A stretch of 64,000 nt of DNA from Paenibacillus barcinonensis (lineage in GTDB: Bacteria; Bacillota; Bacilli; Paenibacillales; Paenibacillaceae): NCBI RefSeq assembly GCF_003217495.1, contig NZ_QJSW01000001.1, positions 496,001 to 560,000 on the forward strand, written 5' to 3'. Numbering within the stretch: position 1 is the first letter of the stretch; each line of letters opens with the position of its first letter. Made by a program: the position numbers and the translations under genes. The notes under the pieces are model-generated. The model worked only from the letters and a program-made list of their open reading frames with translations, was not told the origin of the DNA and made no database searches. This document shows positions 18,608-26,519 of this stretch, in pieces.

Positions 18608-20245
18608 GTGAGAACTGTTGCGGACTACTTGGCAGAAACACTGCGCAATCTGGGCGTCACTCATGTATTTGGTATTATCGGAAAATCAATCTGTCCCGCT
18701 CTTCTGAAAATGGTCGATCACGGTCTGGAATTCATCCCCGGCCGCCACGAGGCCAGTTCAGGCTTTGCCGCCTCAGGATACGCGTTACAGACAGGCCGTC
18801 TGGGAGTAGCCTTCGCCACATCTGGCCCAGGAGGAACCAACTTGCTTACGGCAGCGGCGCATGCCAAAGCCAATAATCTACCCGTTCTTTTCCTTACGGG
18901 TCATCAATCCATTCAGGAGCTCGGCATTCCTCAGTGTCAAGACTCCTCTTCTTATCTGGCCGATCTGGCCGAAATGTTCAGACCCGCTACACTATTCAGT
19001 AAACTCGTAGAACGCGGGGATCACTTCGGCACCCTTCTGAACCATGCCATCTCTATTGCCCTTGGCCCGAACAAAGGTCCTGTGCATCTCTGTCTTCCTT
19101 TTGACGTTCAAACCGAGCAGCTTCCGGCTTGCCACATCGTTCTTCCCGAACCTGAACCATTACTTAGCATCTCGAATCTGAATCGAATTCTGCCGCTAAT
19201 CGAGCAAGCACAGCATCCTCTGATTATTGCAGGCAAAGGGGTAACCCGTGCCGGTGCCCATGAGGAACTGCTGCAGCTCGCCGAAAGGTTAAATCTTCCT
19301 GTTATTACAACGCCCGGCGGCAAGGGAGCCATCGCATGGGATCATGCCCTATATCACGGCCCTTGCGGTGTAGGCGGCTTCCCGCATGGGGACGAGCTGC
19401 TGAATCAAAGCGATCTGTACCTTGTGCTCGGCTCCAGGCTAAGTGATATGACGCTATGTAATCTCAAGCCTCACAATCATCCGGCACAGCTGATTCAATT
19501 CGATACTGATCCAACCTTCGTTGGCAAAATCCTGCAGTCCCAGACCTTACATATTACAGGCGACATCAAAGACAATCTGCAGTACCTGCTGACCATCCTG
19601 CCTCCGAAGCCTGCTGCTGTCTCCGAAGATTTCAGCCAACCTGTCCCGTATCAGTCCCGATTACCCGAGCTGCCACATCTGTCTCTCGCGGCTGTGCTGG
19701 ATCGAATGAGTGATATGCTGCCGTACGATCACAAGCTGTTTGTTGATGATGGAAGTCATGGCTTCCATGCCGTACAGCGGTATAAAGTGAAGAAACCAGG
19801 CAGTTTTATATTTGATGCCTATTTTGCCTGCATGGGTAATGCCATCGGTATGGCTATTGGAGCCAAGGCCGCTTCACCAGAAGAGACGGTGGTCTGTATT
19901 ACCGGAGACGGGTGTTTCATGATGCTGGGCACGGAAATTCATACAGCCGTATGCAAGAATCTGCCTGTCATTTTTATCGTTGTAAACAACAAGCAGCTGG
20001 ATATGGCACTGAAAGGCATGGAAAAAACGACAGGGCGCATTGATGGCACATTGTATGAAGTCCCGATGGATGCTGTTCAATTTGCTGAAGCTCTGGGAGC
20101 CAATGCCTTCCGAGCAGAAACACTGCCACAGTTCTCTTCCGCGCTGGAAACCGCATTGAAGCTCAAACAGGTCACTGTCATCGAGCTGCTGACCGATCGG
20201 GATGAAATTCCACCGACAGCTCACCGCGTAGTGCACTTAAATTAG
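18608..20245 (+). CDS. Thiamine-diphosphate-dependent enzyme, acetolactate-synthase-like
   Basis: 545 residues from a GTG seven bases after ACGAGGTG. Three domains are in the usual order: the pyrimidine-binding domain with catalytic Glu48 in GRHEASSGFAASG and FATSGPGGTNLL; a central domain (PLIIAGKGVTRAGAHEELLQLAERL); and the diphosphate-binding domain with GDG...NN (ITGDGCFMMLGTEIHTAV, then VVNNKQLDMA). The family decarboxylates 2-oxo acids and often transfers the product to a second carbonyl. It is not obviously the housekeeping acetolactate synthase: no small subunit follows and the neighbours are a CMD-like protein and a ketosynthase-III-like protein. Substrate unknown. Confidence 0.85.
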   Translation: MRTVADYLAETLRNLGVTHVFGIIGKSICPALLKMVDHGLEFIPGRHEASSGFAASGYALQTGRLGVAFATSGPGGTNLLTAAAHAKANNLPVLFLTGHQSIQELGIPQCQDSSSYLADLAEMFRPATLFSKLVERGDHFGTLLNHAISIALGPNKGPVHLCLPFDVQTEQLPACHIVLPEPEPLLSISNLNRILPLIEQAQHPLIIAGKGVTRAGAHEELLQLAERLNLPVITTPGGKGAIAWDHALYHGPCGVGGFPHGDELLNQSDLYLVLGSRLSDMTLCNLKPHNHPAQLIQFDTDPTFVGKILQSQTLHITGDIKDNLQYLLTILPPKPAAVSEDFSQPVPYQSRLPELPHLSLAAVLDRMSDMLPYDHKLFVDDGSHGFHAVQRYKVKKPGSFIFDAYFACMGNAIGMAIGAKAASPEETVVCITGDGCFMMLGTEIHTAVCKNLPVIFIVVNNKQLDMALKGMEKTTGRIDGTLYEVPMDAVQFAEALGANAFRAETLPQFSSALETALKLKQVTVIELLTDRDEIPPTAHRVVHLN

Positions 20246-20257
20246 GGGGTATGACAC

Positions 20258-20626
20258 ATGAGTGATCAGATAACACAAGGGTTGGACCGCTTTGCCAAGC
20301 TTTCCGGTGAGTATGGTGCGAAGGCACTTGCACCGATCAAAGAACATTTTCCAGAGCTGTCCGAGTTTATTATGGGGACAGCGTATGGTGATATTTTTCA
20401 ACGCACAACCATTACAGAGCAATGGAAGGAAGTTGCTATTATCTCCTCCTTAATTACTCAAGGTCAGTATGAGCAGCTTGGGGTCCATTATGCCATGGCA
20501 CTAAATGTGGGCATCACTGTCGAGGAACTTAAAGGCATCCTGCTTCATCTCGCACCTTGTGTAGGTGCTCCGCGAATTATCAGCGCATTTAATGTACTGC
20601 TTGCTACTATTGAAGAAACTCAGTAA
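20258..20626 (+). CDS. Carboxymuconolactone-decarboxylase-like (CMD/AhpD fold) protein
   Basis: 122 residues, starting 13 bases after the preceding stop and behind AGGGGGT, so co-translated with the thiamine-diphosphate enzyme. The all-helical pattern matches the CMD family: EQWKEVAIISSLITQGQYEQLGVHYAMALNVGITVEELKGILLHLAPCVGAPR. It has a single Cys in the APCVGAP segment and no CxxC, so an AhpD-type thiol peroxidase role is unlikely. Members act on lactones or are uncharacterised partners of catabolic enzymes. Its last two codons begin a 25-bp repeat array. Confidence 0.82.
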   Translation: MSDQITQGLDRFAKLSGEYGAKALAPIKEHFPELSEFIMGTAYGDIFQRTTITEQWKEVAIISSLITQGQYEQLGVHYAMALNVGITVEELKGILLHLAPCVGAPRIISAFNVLLATIEETQ

Positions 20627-20720
20627 ATTTCCGTTAAGGGGAACCCAGTAAATTTCGATTAAAGGAAAACCGGTAAATGTTCGTTGAGGGAAATCCAGTA
20701 ATTCTTCGTTCTACATTTTT
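20621..20720. repeat. Four tandem imperfect 25-bp repeats starting at a stop codon
   Basis: Units start at 20621, 20646, 20671 and 20696, each opening with CAGTAA or CGGTAA (CAGTAAATTTCCGTTAAGGG, CAGTAAATTTCGATTAAAGG, CGGTAAATGTTCGTTGAGGG, CAGTAATTCTTCGTTC). The first CAG TAA is the last sense codon and stop of the CMD-like gene, so the array looks like duplication of the gene end into the intergenic region. The last copy is the most worn. The period is exact. Confidence 0.85.
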
Positions 20721-20741
20721 ATACACCATTCGACCTTTTTA

Positions 20742-20771
20742 TTGATCTTTTTACAATAATACCTTTATAAT
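20742..20771 (+). promoter_or_regulatory. Sigma-A-type promoter for the STAS-like and ketosynthase-like genes
   Basis: TTGATC (20742-20747), an 18-base spacer and a perfect TATAAT (20766-20771). The transcript would begin near 20778, leaving a leader of about 110 bases before the STAS-like gene. Confidence 0.55.
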
Positions 20772-20890
20772 ATGGGTAAATTATCCTTCCGACCTATAAC
20801 AACCTGTATCATTTGTCTTAGGGGCTATTGGACTGATTCATTCCATAGAGGATAACTTTCATTCATACTACGAAGGAGAGATACTGCGCA

Positions 20891-21232
20891 ATGGGAAATT
20901 TCAATCTAAAGACGGATGCTTCAAACAAGGTGCTGTACATTGAATTGGAGGGTTCCTTCTCTCAAGAGGATGGCCTTCGTTCCATCTCGGCGTATCAGGA
21001 TACCATTGCTTCAATCAACACCAAGGAGTATAGCCTGGACATCGACTGCAAAAAACTTAACGTCACCGCCCCCGAGATCGTACCTCTTCTGGAGGGATGT
21101 CTAGCCATGTTCAAAAAGGATGAATTTCAAAAAGTCGTGTTAACTCTGGAGAACAATGCCATTCTGAAAATGCAGCTTGCCAGACTAGGCCGGACCGTAG
21201 GGCTCGACAATCTGGAGATTATTTCAGTGTAA
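20891..21232 (+). CDS. Small STAS-like protein
   Basis: 113 residues behind GAAGGAGAG. The predicted pattern alternates strands and helices like a STAS/SpoIIAA fold: a first strand KVLYIELEGSFSQEDG, a central EYSLDIDCKKLNVTAPEIVPLL, and a last strand KVVLTLENN before a helix. No obvious phosphorylatable Ser in the SpoIIAA position (DxSG) is seen, so a partner-switching role is not supported. Similar small proteins are annotated as hypothetical. It lies 74 bases before the ketosynthase-like gene, probably on the same transcript. Fold assignment is tentative. Confidence 0.55.
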   Translation: MGNFNLKTDASNKVLYIELEGSFSQEDGLRSISAYQDTIASINTKEYSLDIDCKKLNVTAPEIVPLLEGCLAMFKKDEFQKVVLTLENNAILKMQLARLGRTVGLDNLEIISV

Positions 21233-21306
21233 CCATCTGCATCTGCATCACCATCACCTGGCGTTTTCGTTACAGCTCTGCCTTTCCACTTATGAGGAGG
21301 ATGACG

Positions 21307-22299
21307 ATGGCTGGAATTCGTATTGTAGATATTGATATATATCACCCTGAAACCAAGGTGCACAATGACTTTTATATTGAACATTTTGATGCAAGAGGGG
21401 TTGATGTGCGCGGTTTGTTAAAAGCACTCGGACGTGATTCGCGTTACAAGATTGACCACGATGACGAAAATTCACTGACTATGGCCCTTGAGGCAACGCA
21501 GCTGCTTCTCGCCAAAACCGGCTTCACCGGTCAGGATATTGACTTGATTGCGTACGCAAGCCAGACACCGGAATACATTTTCCCTACGAATTCCTTAATG
21601 ATTCATCATCTGATCAGCGGAGCATCCCACACCATCTGTATCGACAGCAATGCCAACTGCGCAGGCATGACCGCGGCCTTTGAACAGGTCAGTCGTCAGA
21701 TGCTCGGCAATCCGCGAATCAAACGCGCTTTGATTATCGGCTCGGATTATATTGCCCCTCATGCCAGCCCGGATGATCCGGTTTACTTCGCCAACTTCGG
21801 AGATGCAGCCGCAGCCGTAATTGTTGAACGGGATGAGCATGCAGTTGGTTTTATTGATTCCATCTATCAGACGGATACCTGTGTGTATCAAAACTCTCTA
21901 TTCCCCGCTGAAGGGTTAGCCAAGCTGGGAAGCAAGGGTGTAGATGCAGGAGCCTTTCATGTAAAGTTCACTCCGTTTGACGATTCCATCTGTGTTGACG
22001 CCGCCTCTGAATCTATTCGGACCTTGCTGCAGCGAAACGAGATCAGGCCGGACGAGATCAAAGCCGCTTGCTTCTCCCAGCTGTCCATAGCGAATATCCG
22101 TGCGGTATCCGATAATATCGGCATCGCAGATGATATCGCCGTATACGTTGGAGACGAATTCGGTTATACCTCCACCAGCAGTCCGTTTATAGCACTGCAT
22201 CGAGCCATTACCTCGGGTAAGGTACAGCGCGGTGACAAGGTGTTGTTCTGGACCGTTGGCGCCGGGTGGCAAAATGTTGCCATGGTCGTTGAATTTTAA
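21307..22299 (+). CDS. Ketoacyl-ACP-synthase-III-like (thiolase-fold) protein with altered catalytic triad
   Basis: 330 residues from the ATG at 21307, six bases after GAGGAGG; two upstream in-frame ATG codons overlap that site. The thiolase fold is clear: nucleophile Cys118 in SNANCAGM, NFGDAAAAVIV, and the C-terminal GDKVLFWTVGAGWQ. In FabH the other catalytic residues are His in HQAN and Asn in GNTS. Here these segments read FSQLSIAN (Ser257 at the His position) and FGYTSTSS (Tyr287 at the Asn position). Loss of both argues against decarboxylative Claisen condensation and for acyl transfer or another reaction. It may act with the thiamine-diphosphate enzyme upstream. Substrate unknown. Confidence 0.8.
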   Translation: MAGIRIVDIDIYHPETKVHNDFYIEHFDARGVDVRGLLKALGRDSRYKIDHDDENSLTMALEATQLLLAKTGFTGQDIDLIAYASQTPEYIFPTNSLMIHHLISGASHTICIDSNANCAGMTAAFEQVSRQMLGNPRIKRALIIGSDYIAPHASPDDPVYFANFGDAAAAVIVERDEHAVGFIDSIYQTDTCVYQNSLFPAEGLAKLGSKGVDAGAFHVKFTPFDDSICVDAASESIRTLLQRNEIRPDEIKAACFSQLSIANIRAVSDNIGIADDIAVYVGDEFGYTSTSSPFIALHRAITSGKVQRGDKVLFWTVGAGWQNVAMVVEF

Positions 22300-22391
22300 A
22301 GCATTTATGCATACAACATCATTTATAACAGTAGGGCGGTCAGGGAATACAACTTCCGATGATTCGTCCTTTTTTATCTTTCCCTTCAAAC

Positions 22392-22417
22392 AAAAAAGAC
22401 AGCCCGCACGGACTGTC
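22392..22417. terminator. Terminator hairpin after cotJC
   Basis: GACAGCCCG and CGGACTGTC (22398-22417) pair with one G-U; on the minus strand six T follow, ending at 22392. It is 38 bases past the cotJC stop and also lies after the convergent ketosynthase-like gene. Confidence 0.75.
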
Positions 22418-22454
22418 GATCATCTCTGCTGCCTTCAACGTTTTCAGTCACGAC

Positions 22455-23024
22455 CTAGAAAATTTTCTTCGTCTCCCGATCGTCCTTGAGTATCTCAACG
22501 GCTTCCCGGAAGCGCAGCGAGTGCACAATCTCCCGTTCCCGCAAAAATTTCAGACTGTCCTGCAAATCCACGTCATCCGTCAAATCAATTAACCATTGAT
22601 ATGTAGCCCGGGCCTTCTCTTCGGCTGCAATATCCTCATACAAATCTGCGATGGGATCACCCTTGGCTTGAATATAGGTGGCCGTAAAAGGGACACCGGC
22701 AGCGTTGCTGTAGAAGAGTGCTTTGTCATGCGCTGCATAGTGAGCATCCAGCCCGGCCTGCTCCAGCTGTTCCATGGTGGCATCCTTGGTGAGTTTGTAG
22801 ATCATCGTTGCAATCATCTCCAGGTGAGAAAATTCCTCCGTCGCAATATCGTTCAGCAGACCGATAATTTTGTCAGGAATGGTATAACGTTGATTCAGGT
22901 ATCTCAGAGCTGCCGCAAGTTCTCCGTCTGCACCGCCGTATTGCTCCATCAGCAGCTTTGCCATATGAGGATCACATTTGCTCACCCGCACCGGATATTG
23001 CAATTTTTTTTCATAAACCCACAT
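22455..23024 (-). CDS. cotJC: Spore coat protein CotJC, manganese-catalase-like
   Basis: 189 residues starting MWVYEKKLQYPV, typical of CotJC. It is a four-helix di-metal protein of the manganese catalase family, with the metal-ligand segments IATEEFSHLEM and IAAEEKARATYQW, and a third Glu/His pair near EREIVHSLRF. It is deposited in the spore coat by the mother cell; sigma-E control is known for B. subtilis cotJ but I could not identify a convincing sigma-E promoter here. It follows cotJB by 24 bases. Confidence 0.93.
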   Translation of the reverse strand: MWVYEKKLQYPVRVSKCDPHMAKLLMEQYGGADGELAAALRYLNQRYTIPDKIIGLLNDIATEEFSHLEMIATMIYKLTKDATMEQLEQAGLDAHYAAHDKALFYSNAAGVPFTATYIQAKGDPIADLYEDIAAEEKARATYQWLIDLTDDVDLQDSLKFLREREIVHSLRFREAVEILKDDRETKKIF

Positions 23025-23048
23025 TGTACAGGACGCCTCCTTCGATTT

Positions 23049-23324
23049 TTATACTTGCCATGGCCAAGGTGTCTGTGACCACTCCCACGGATATTTGGAA
23101 AAGGCATGACCAAAGTTGGTCAACGGACCATACAGCTGTTGAAACTCATGTGCTACGCGCATACGCTCCTGACTGAACTTGTTATACTGCTCAATGCTTT
23201 GAAAATCTCCCGGATGTGTATCCAGGTACAGATTCAGCTCGACCAGCACAAAATCCAGCGCCTGCAGCTCCTCCAGCAGTTCATAATACCTGGCGTCACA
23301 AGCCTTCGGCTGCTCCTTCTCCAT
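23049..23324 (-). CDS. cotJB: Spore coat protein CotJB
   Basis: 91 residues, matching the family length. The conserved pattern YYELLEELQALDFVLVELNLYLDTHPGD, YNKFSQERMRV and the Trp/Pro-rich end YPWEWSQTPWPWQV identify CotJB. It is needed with CotJA and CotJC for assembly of these proteins into the coat. Its start lies 29 bases inside the end of cotJA, so the two are translationally coupled. Confidence 0.92.
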   Translation of the reverse strand: MEKEQPKACDARYYELLEELQALDFVLVELNLYLDTHPGDFQSIEQYNKFSQERMRVAHEFQQLYGPLTNFGHAFSKYPWEWSQTPWPWQV

Positions 23325-23553
23325 CGCTCTCCACCGCCCTTTCCTTGGTTTTCTTTGAGGTATACGGACTAAATAATGCGGGCCACAGTGTTCCTACTCT
23401 CAACGCCTCAGCCGGGCTATATTGCGGCCACCCCATCGGCTGAAAGGGAATAAACAGCTGCGGTGGAACCAGGTACGTACGAATACCTATGGGCTTACAC
23501 GGATCAAATGGACCTACAAAAGGTACATATGCCCGGACCTGCGGATCTTTCAT
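23296..23553 (-). CDS. cotJA: Spore coat associated protein CotJA
   Basis: 85 residues from the ATG at 23553, eight bases after AAAGGAGG; the frame is open 24 codons further upstream without a ribosome site. The Pro/Phe-rich segment YVPFVGPFDPCKPIGIRTYLVPPQLF and PMGWPQYSPAEALRVGTLWPALFSPY are characteristic of CotJA. The C-terminal ~20 residues are charged. It is first of the cotJA-cotJB-cotJC operon. Confidence 0.9.
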   Translation of the reverse strand: MKDPQVRAYVPFVGPFDPCKPIGIRTYLVPPQLFIPFQPMGWPQYSPAEALRVGTLWPALFSPYTSKKTKERAVESDGEGAAEGL

Positions 23554-23692
23554 TCCAAAAGCCTCCTTTATCATCCAATAGCATGCATCCGGCAATGCTT
23601 GAAAATAACGATGGTACAGCCCCAACCTTTCCCGTCCTTATAACCATATGTCAGGCTGGAGCAGGATAATCCCTTTTTTATGAAATCTGTAC

Positions 23693-23738
23693 AAAAAAAG
23701 ACCTTTGAAAACGCGCCTGAACGCCGCTTCCAAAGGCC
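23693..23738 (-). terminator. Terminator after the CBS-domain membrane protein gene
   Basis: On the minus strand an imperfect hairpin with arms GGCCTTTGGAAGC and GCGTTTTCAAAGGTC is followed by seven T (23693-23699). It lies directly after the gene ending at 23744. Confidence 0.75.
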
Positions 23739-23743
23739 TTACT

Positions 23744-25120
23744 TTATTTGTTGTTATGATCTTCATCTTGAGAGAGCCGTGGATCACCGTTTTTCTCTTC
23801 CAGAGCTTTCATCTGCTTGTACACTTTCACCCGATTGATTCGCAGGCGTGTAGATTCTTCCACCTCGAAAACATATCCGTTTTGTTCTCTGGTTTTGCCT
23901 TTAGCCGGACTGCCCTCCAGCTCTTTGAACAACCAGCCGCCTATCGTATCTACTTCATCGTCCTCGATCACTGCTCCAGTCCATTCATGAACATCCTCAA
24001 TCAGCGAACGACCGTCTACTGAAAAAGCATCACCGATTCGTTCCATATGCGGACGCTCATCTTCGAACTCATCGTACAGATCTCCAACAATCTCTTCCAG
24101 AATTTCTTCTGCTGTTAGCAGCCCGGCAGTTCCCCCGTATTCGTCCACGACAAGCGTCATCTGGGAATGCTTCTTCTGCATCAGACGCAGCACATGACTA
24201 ATCTCCATCGACTCGGGTACGTTCAGAATCGGGCGCACCAGTGCAGCAAGATTCTGCTGCTGCTCCGGTTCAGCCAGCAGCAGATCGGTAATATGGATGA
24301 AACCGATAATCTCATCCTTATCCTCTACAGCGACAGGATAACGTGAATGCTTTGTGGCGTTAATAATTTTCAGATTCTCTTCCAGAGACAAATGTGTGTA
24401 TAAGCAGTCCATATCCGTACGTGGCAGCATTACCTCCCGGGCCAGCATGTCGGAGAAATCAAATATGTTGTCCATAAGTTTGATCTCATCCTTATCAATG
24501 ACACCGCTCTTGGCACTCTGTTTCATCAGGATACGAAGCTCATCCTCAGAGTGTGCTTCACTTTCGCCTGCCGGCTCAATACCAGCCAGACGTAATAAAG
24601 CATTCGCCGAGGCGTTCAGCACCCAGATGAACGGGAAGAAAACTTTATAAAATAACAGCAATGGCGCTGACAAGAGCAGCGCGATCCCGTCTGTTTTCTG
24701 AATCGCCAGAGATTTGGGTGCCAGCTCCCCAAGCACGATATGCAGAAACGTAATGATACAGAAACCGATGATAACCGACACTGTAGCAATCAGCCCCGTG
24801 TCCGCAACCCCCAGTTTGAACATGAGTGGCTCCACAAGCAATTTGGAGATGGCCGGCTCCCCCAACCACCCTAGTCCAAGAGACGTCAGCGTAATTCCGA
24901 ACTGCGTTGCCGATAAATAAGCGTCGAGTTTACTGTTTACCTTCAATGCATACCCGGCTAGACGATTCCCCTCACTCTGTAATTGCGTCAGGCGTGTCTG
25001 TCTTACTTTGACCAGAGAGAACTCTGCAGCAACAAATACGCCATTCAAAAAGACGAGCAAAAAGACAAAGAACAAATTAAGTGCCAGCTGTCCAAAATGA
25101 AACTCGGTATGCACTTCCAA
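23744..25120 (-). CDS. HlyC/CorC-family membrane protein (CNNM-CBS-CorC)
   Basis: 458 residues. The N-terminal CNNM (DUF21) domain has about four membrane segments (LALNLFFVFLLVFLNGVFVAAEFSLVKVR; ISVIIGFCIITFLHIVLGELAPKSLA). Two CBS domains follow (MLPRTDMDCLYTHLSLEENL; LNVPESMEISHVLRLMQKKH, then VVDEYGGTAGLLTAEEILEEIVGD). The C-terminal CorC/HlyC domain (~residues 350-430) contains DEVDTIGGWLF. Related proteins export Mg2+ or Co2+; the hemolysin name is historical. The gene stands alone with its own terminator. Confidence 0.9.
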   Translation of the reverse strand: MEVHTEFHFGQLALNLFFVFLLVFLNGVFVAAEFSLVKVRQTRLTQLQSEGNRLAGYALKVNSKLDAYLSATQFGITLTSLGLGWLGEPAISKLLVEPLMFKLGVADTGLIATVSVIIGFCIITFLHIVLGELAPKSLAIQKTDGIALLLSAPLLLFYKVFFPFIWVLNASANALLRLAGIEPAGESEAHSEDELRILMKQSAKSGVIDKDEIKLMDNIFDFSDMLAREVMLPRTDMDCLYTHLSLEENLKIINATKHSRYPVAVEDKDEIIGFIHITDLLLAEPEQQQNLAALVRPILNVPESMEISHVLRLMQKKHSQMTLVVDEYGGTAGLLTAEEILEEIVGDLYDEFEDERPHMERIGDAFSVDGRSLIEDVHEWTGAVIEDDEVDTIGGWLFKELEGSPAKGKTREQNGYVFEVEESTRLRINRVKVYKQMKALEEKNGDPRLSQDEDHNNK

Positions 25121-25166
25121 GTTGAAACTCCCCTTTTCTATCTATTTCAGGAATGCACCTGGAATA

Positions 25167-26303
25167 TCAACGTGTAATTGCTTTTCTTGATTTAAAGTCA
25201 ACACCTTTGTAATACATGTCAGCGACCAGCAAATTCGGCCCGCAGCAGGAAGCTGCATCACAATGACAGTTCACTGTCTGGTTCAGCGGATGCTCCGCAG
25301 ACCATTCATGGAACACATCATCCAGTTTACGATCATGAATGTTACCGAAGGCTGGAATATCAGCAAAATCCGTGACATACACGTTACCTGTAAACATGTT
25401 GACATTAACACGGTTACGCCCGTCGGGGTCATTGCGAACCGTCACATTAGGCTCACTATACAATCGCTGAATCAGTGCACGATCCTGCTCGGCGGCACTG
25501 CATGCAAAGAAGGGCAAGGTTCCGAACAGCATCCACATGTCCTTATCACGTACATCCAGCAAACGGTGAATAGCTGCTCTCATATGATCCAGCGACAACA
25601 CAGGCAGCGACGAGGCAAAGTTGGAATTATACATTGGATGAACCTCATGCCGCACACAGCCCATCTCCCGAATCAGCTGGTGAATACCTTCGAGCTTGTC
25701 ATATGTGCGATAGTTGATCATCGACTCGGCAGAAATAAACATGCCAGCTTCGCTCAGTTTACGAGAGTTCTCTATCATTTTCTCATACATCTTCACCGCA
25801 ACTTCACGCTTCACCGGTCTGCCGCTGTTCGCAAATCCGACCTGATGAAAATCATCGGCATTTAAATAGTTGAAGGAAATATGCATGACGTCGAGGTATG
25901 GAAGCAGCTTTTCATATCGGCTGATATCCAGTGTCAAATTCGAATTGATCTGGGAGCGGATTCCACGCTCCTTGGCATATTTAAGCAGTGGAATAATCAT
26001 CTCATCCACCGTTCTCTGACTGAAGCTGGGCTCTCCCCCTGTCAAACTGATGGTCTGAAGATGCTCTACCTCATCCAGTCGCTTCAGCATCAAAGAGAGC
26101 GGGAGGGCAGGTGCCTCCTGCATCGTAAGCATATCCCCTACGGCACAGTGCTCACATCGCATATTACACAGATGTGTCACAGTCATTTCTACACTGGTCA
26201 GCACATGCCGTCCATAGGTGCGCAGAGAGCCGATCGGGTCCCACGGATCATTCGTGGGTGATAAAGGCATCGGTTGTACCGATCCTGAGTTTAGCATGGT
26301 CAT
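25167..26303 (-). CDS. yfkAB: Radical SAM/CxCxxxxC motif protein YfkAB
   Basis: 378 residues. The radical-SAM 4Fe-4S motif is TVTHLCNMRCEHC (CxxxCxxC), followed by the SAM-binding SLTGGEPSFS. The C-terminus carries the extra cysteine cluster CHCDAASCC that gives the family its name and probably holds another iron-sulfur centre. It resembles B. subtilis YfkAB as one full-length gene. The reaction is unknown. AAGGTGAAG precedes the start. The 216 bases upstream hold no gene that I can support. Confidence 0.88.
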   Translation of the reverse strand: MTMLNSGSVQPMPLSPTNDPWDPIGSLRTYGRHVLTSVEMTVTHLCNMRCEHCAVGDMLTMQEAPALPLSLMLKRLDEVEHLQTISLTGGEPSFSQRTVDEMIIPLLKYAKERGIRSQINSNLTLDISRYEKLLPYLDVMHISFNYLNADDFHQVGFANSGRPVKREVAVKMYEKMIENSRKLSEAGMFISAESMINYRTYDKLEGIHQLIREMGCVRHEVHPMYNSNFASSLPVLSLDHMRAAIHRLLDVRDKDMWMLFGTLPFFACSAAEQDRALIQRLYSEPNVTVRNDPDGRNRVNVNMFTGNVYVTDFADIPAFGNIHDRKLDDVFHEWSAEHPLNQTVNCHCDAASCCGPNLLVADMYYKGVDFKSRKAITR

Positions 26304-26519
26304 AGTTCTTCACCTTATTCCTTTTATTAACCTGAAATGTTTATTTTACATCATATCCAAGATCACTCGTCTAGGAGTTATCTTTTATCATAGCACAATT
26401 ATGAATCCTGCTGCACAGTCAACCCCTGTCCATTACATGACAAAAAACGCTCATGTAACTTCGGGAAATATCCTTCTGCTCCCGGTATACAGTTGAGCGC
26501 TTGTCTATATCCTGCCCGA

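Noticed and set aside
23560-23660. Sigma-E promoter for cotJA
   Set aside because: I looked for CATACAAT-like and ATATT-like elements; the best candidates had wrong spacing, so none is reported.
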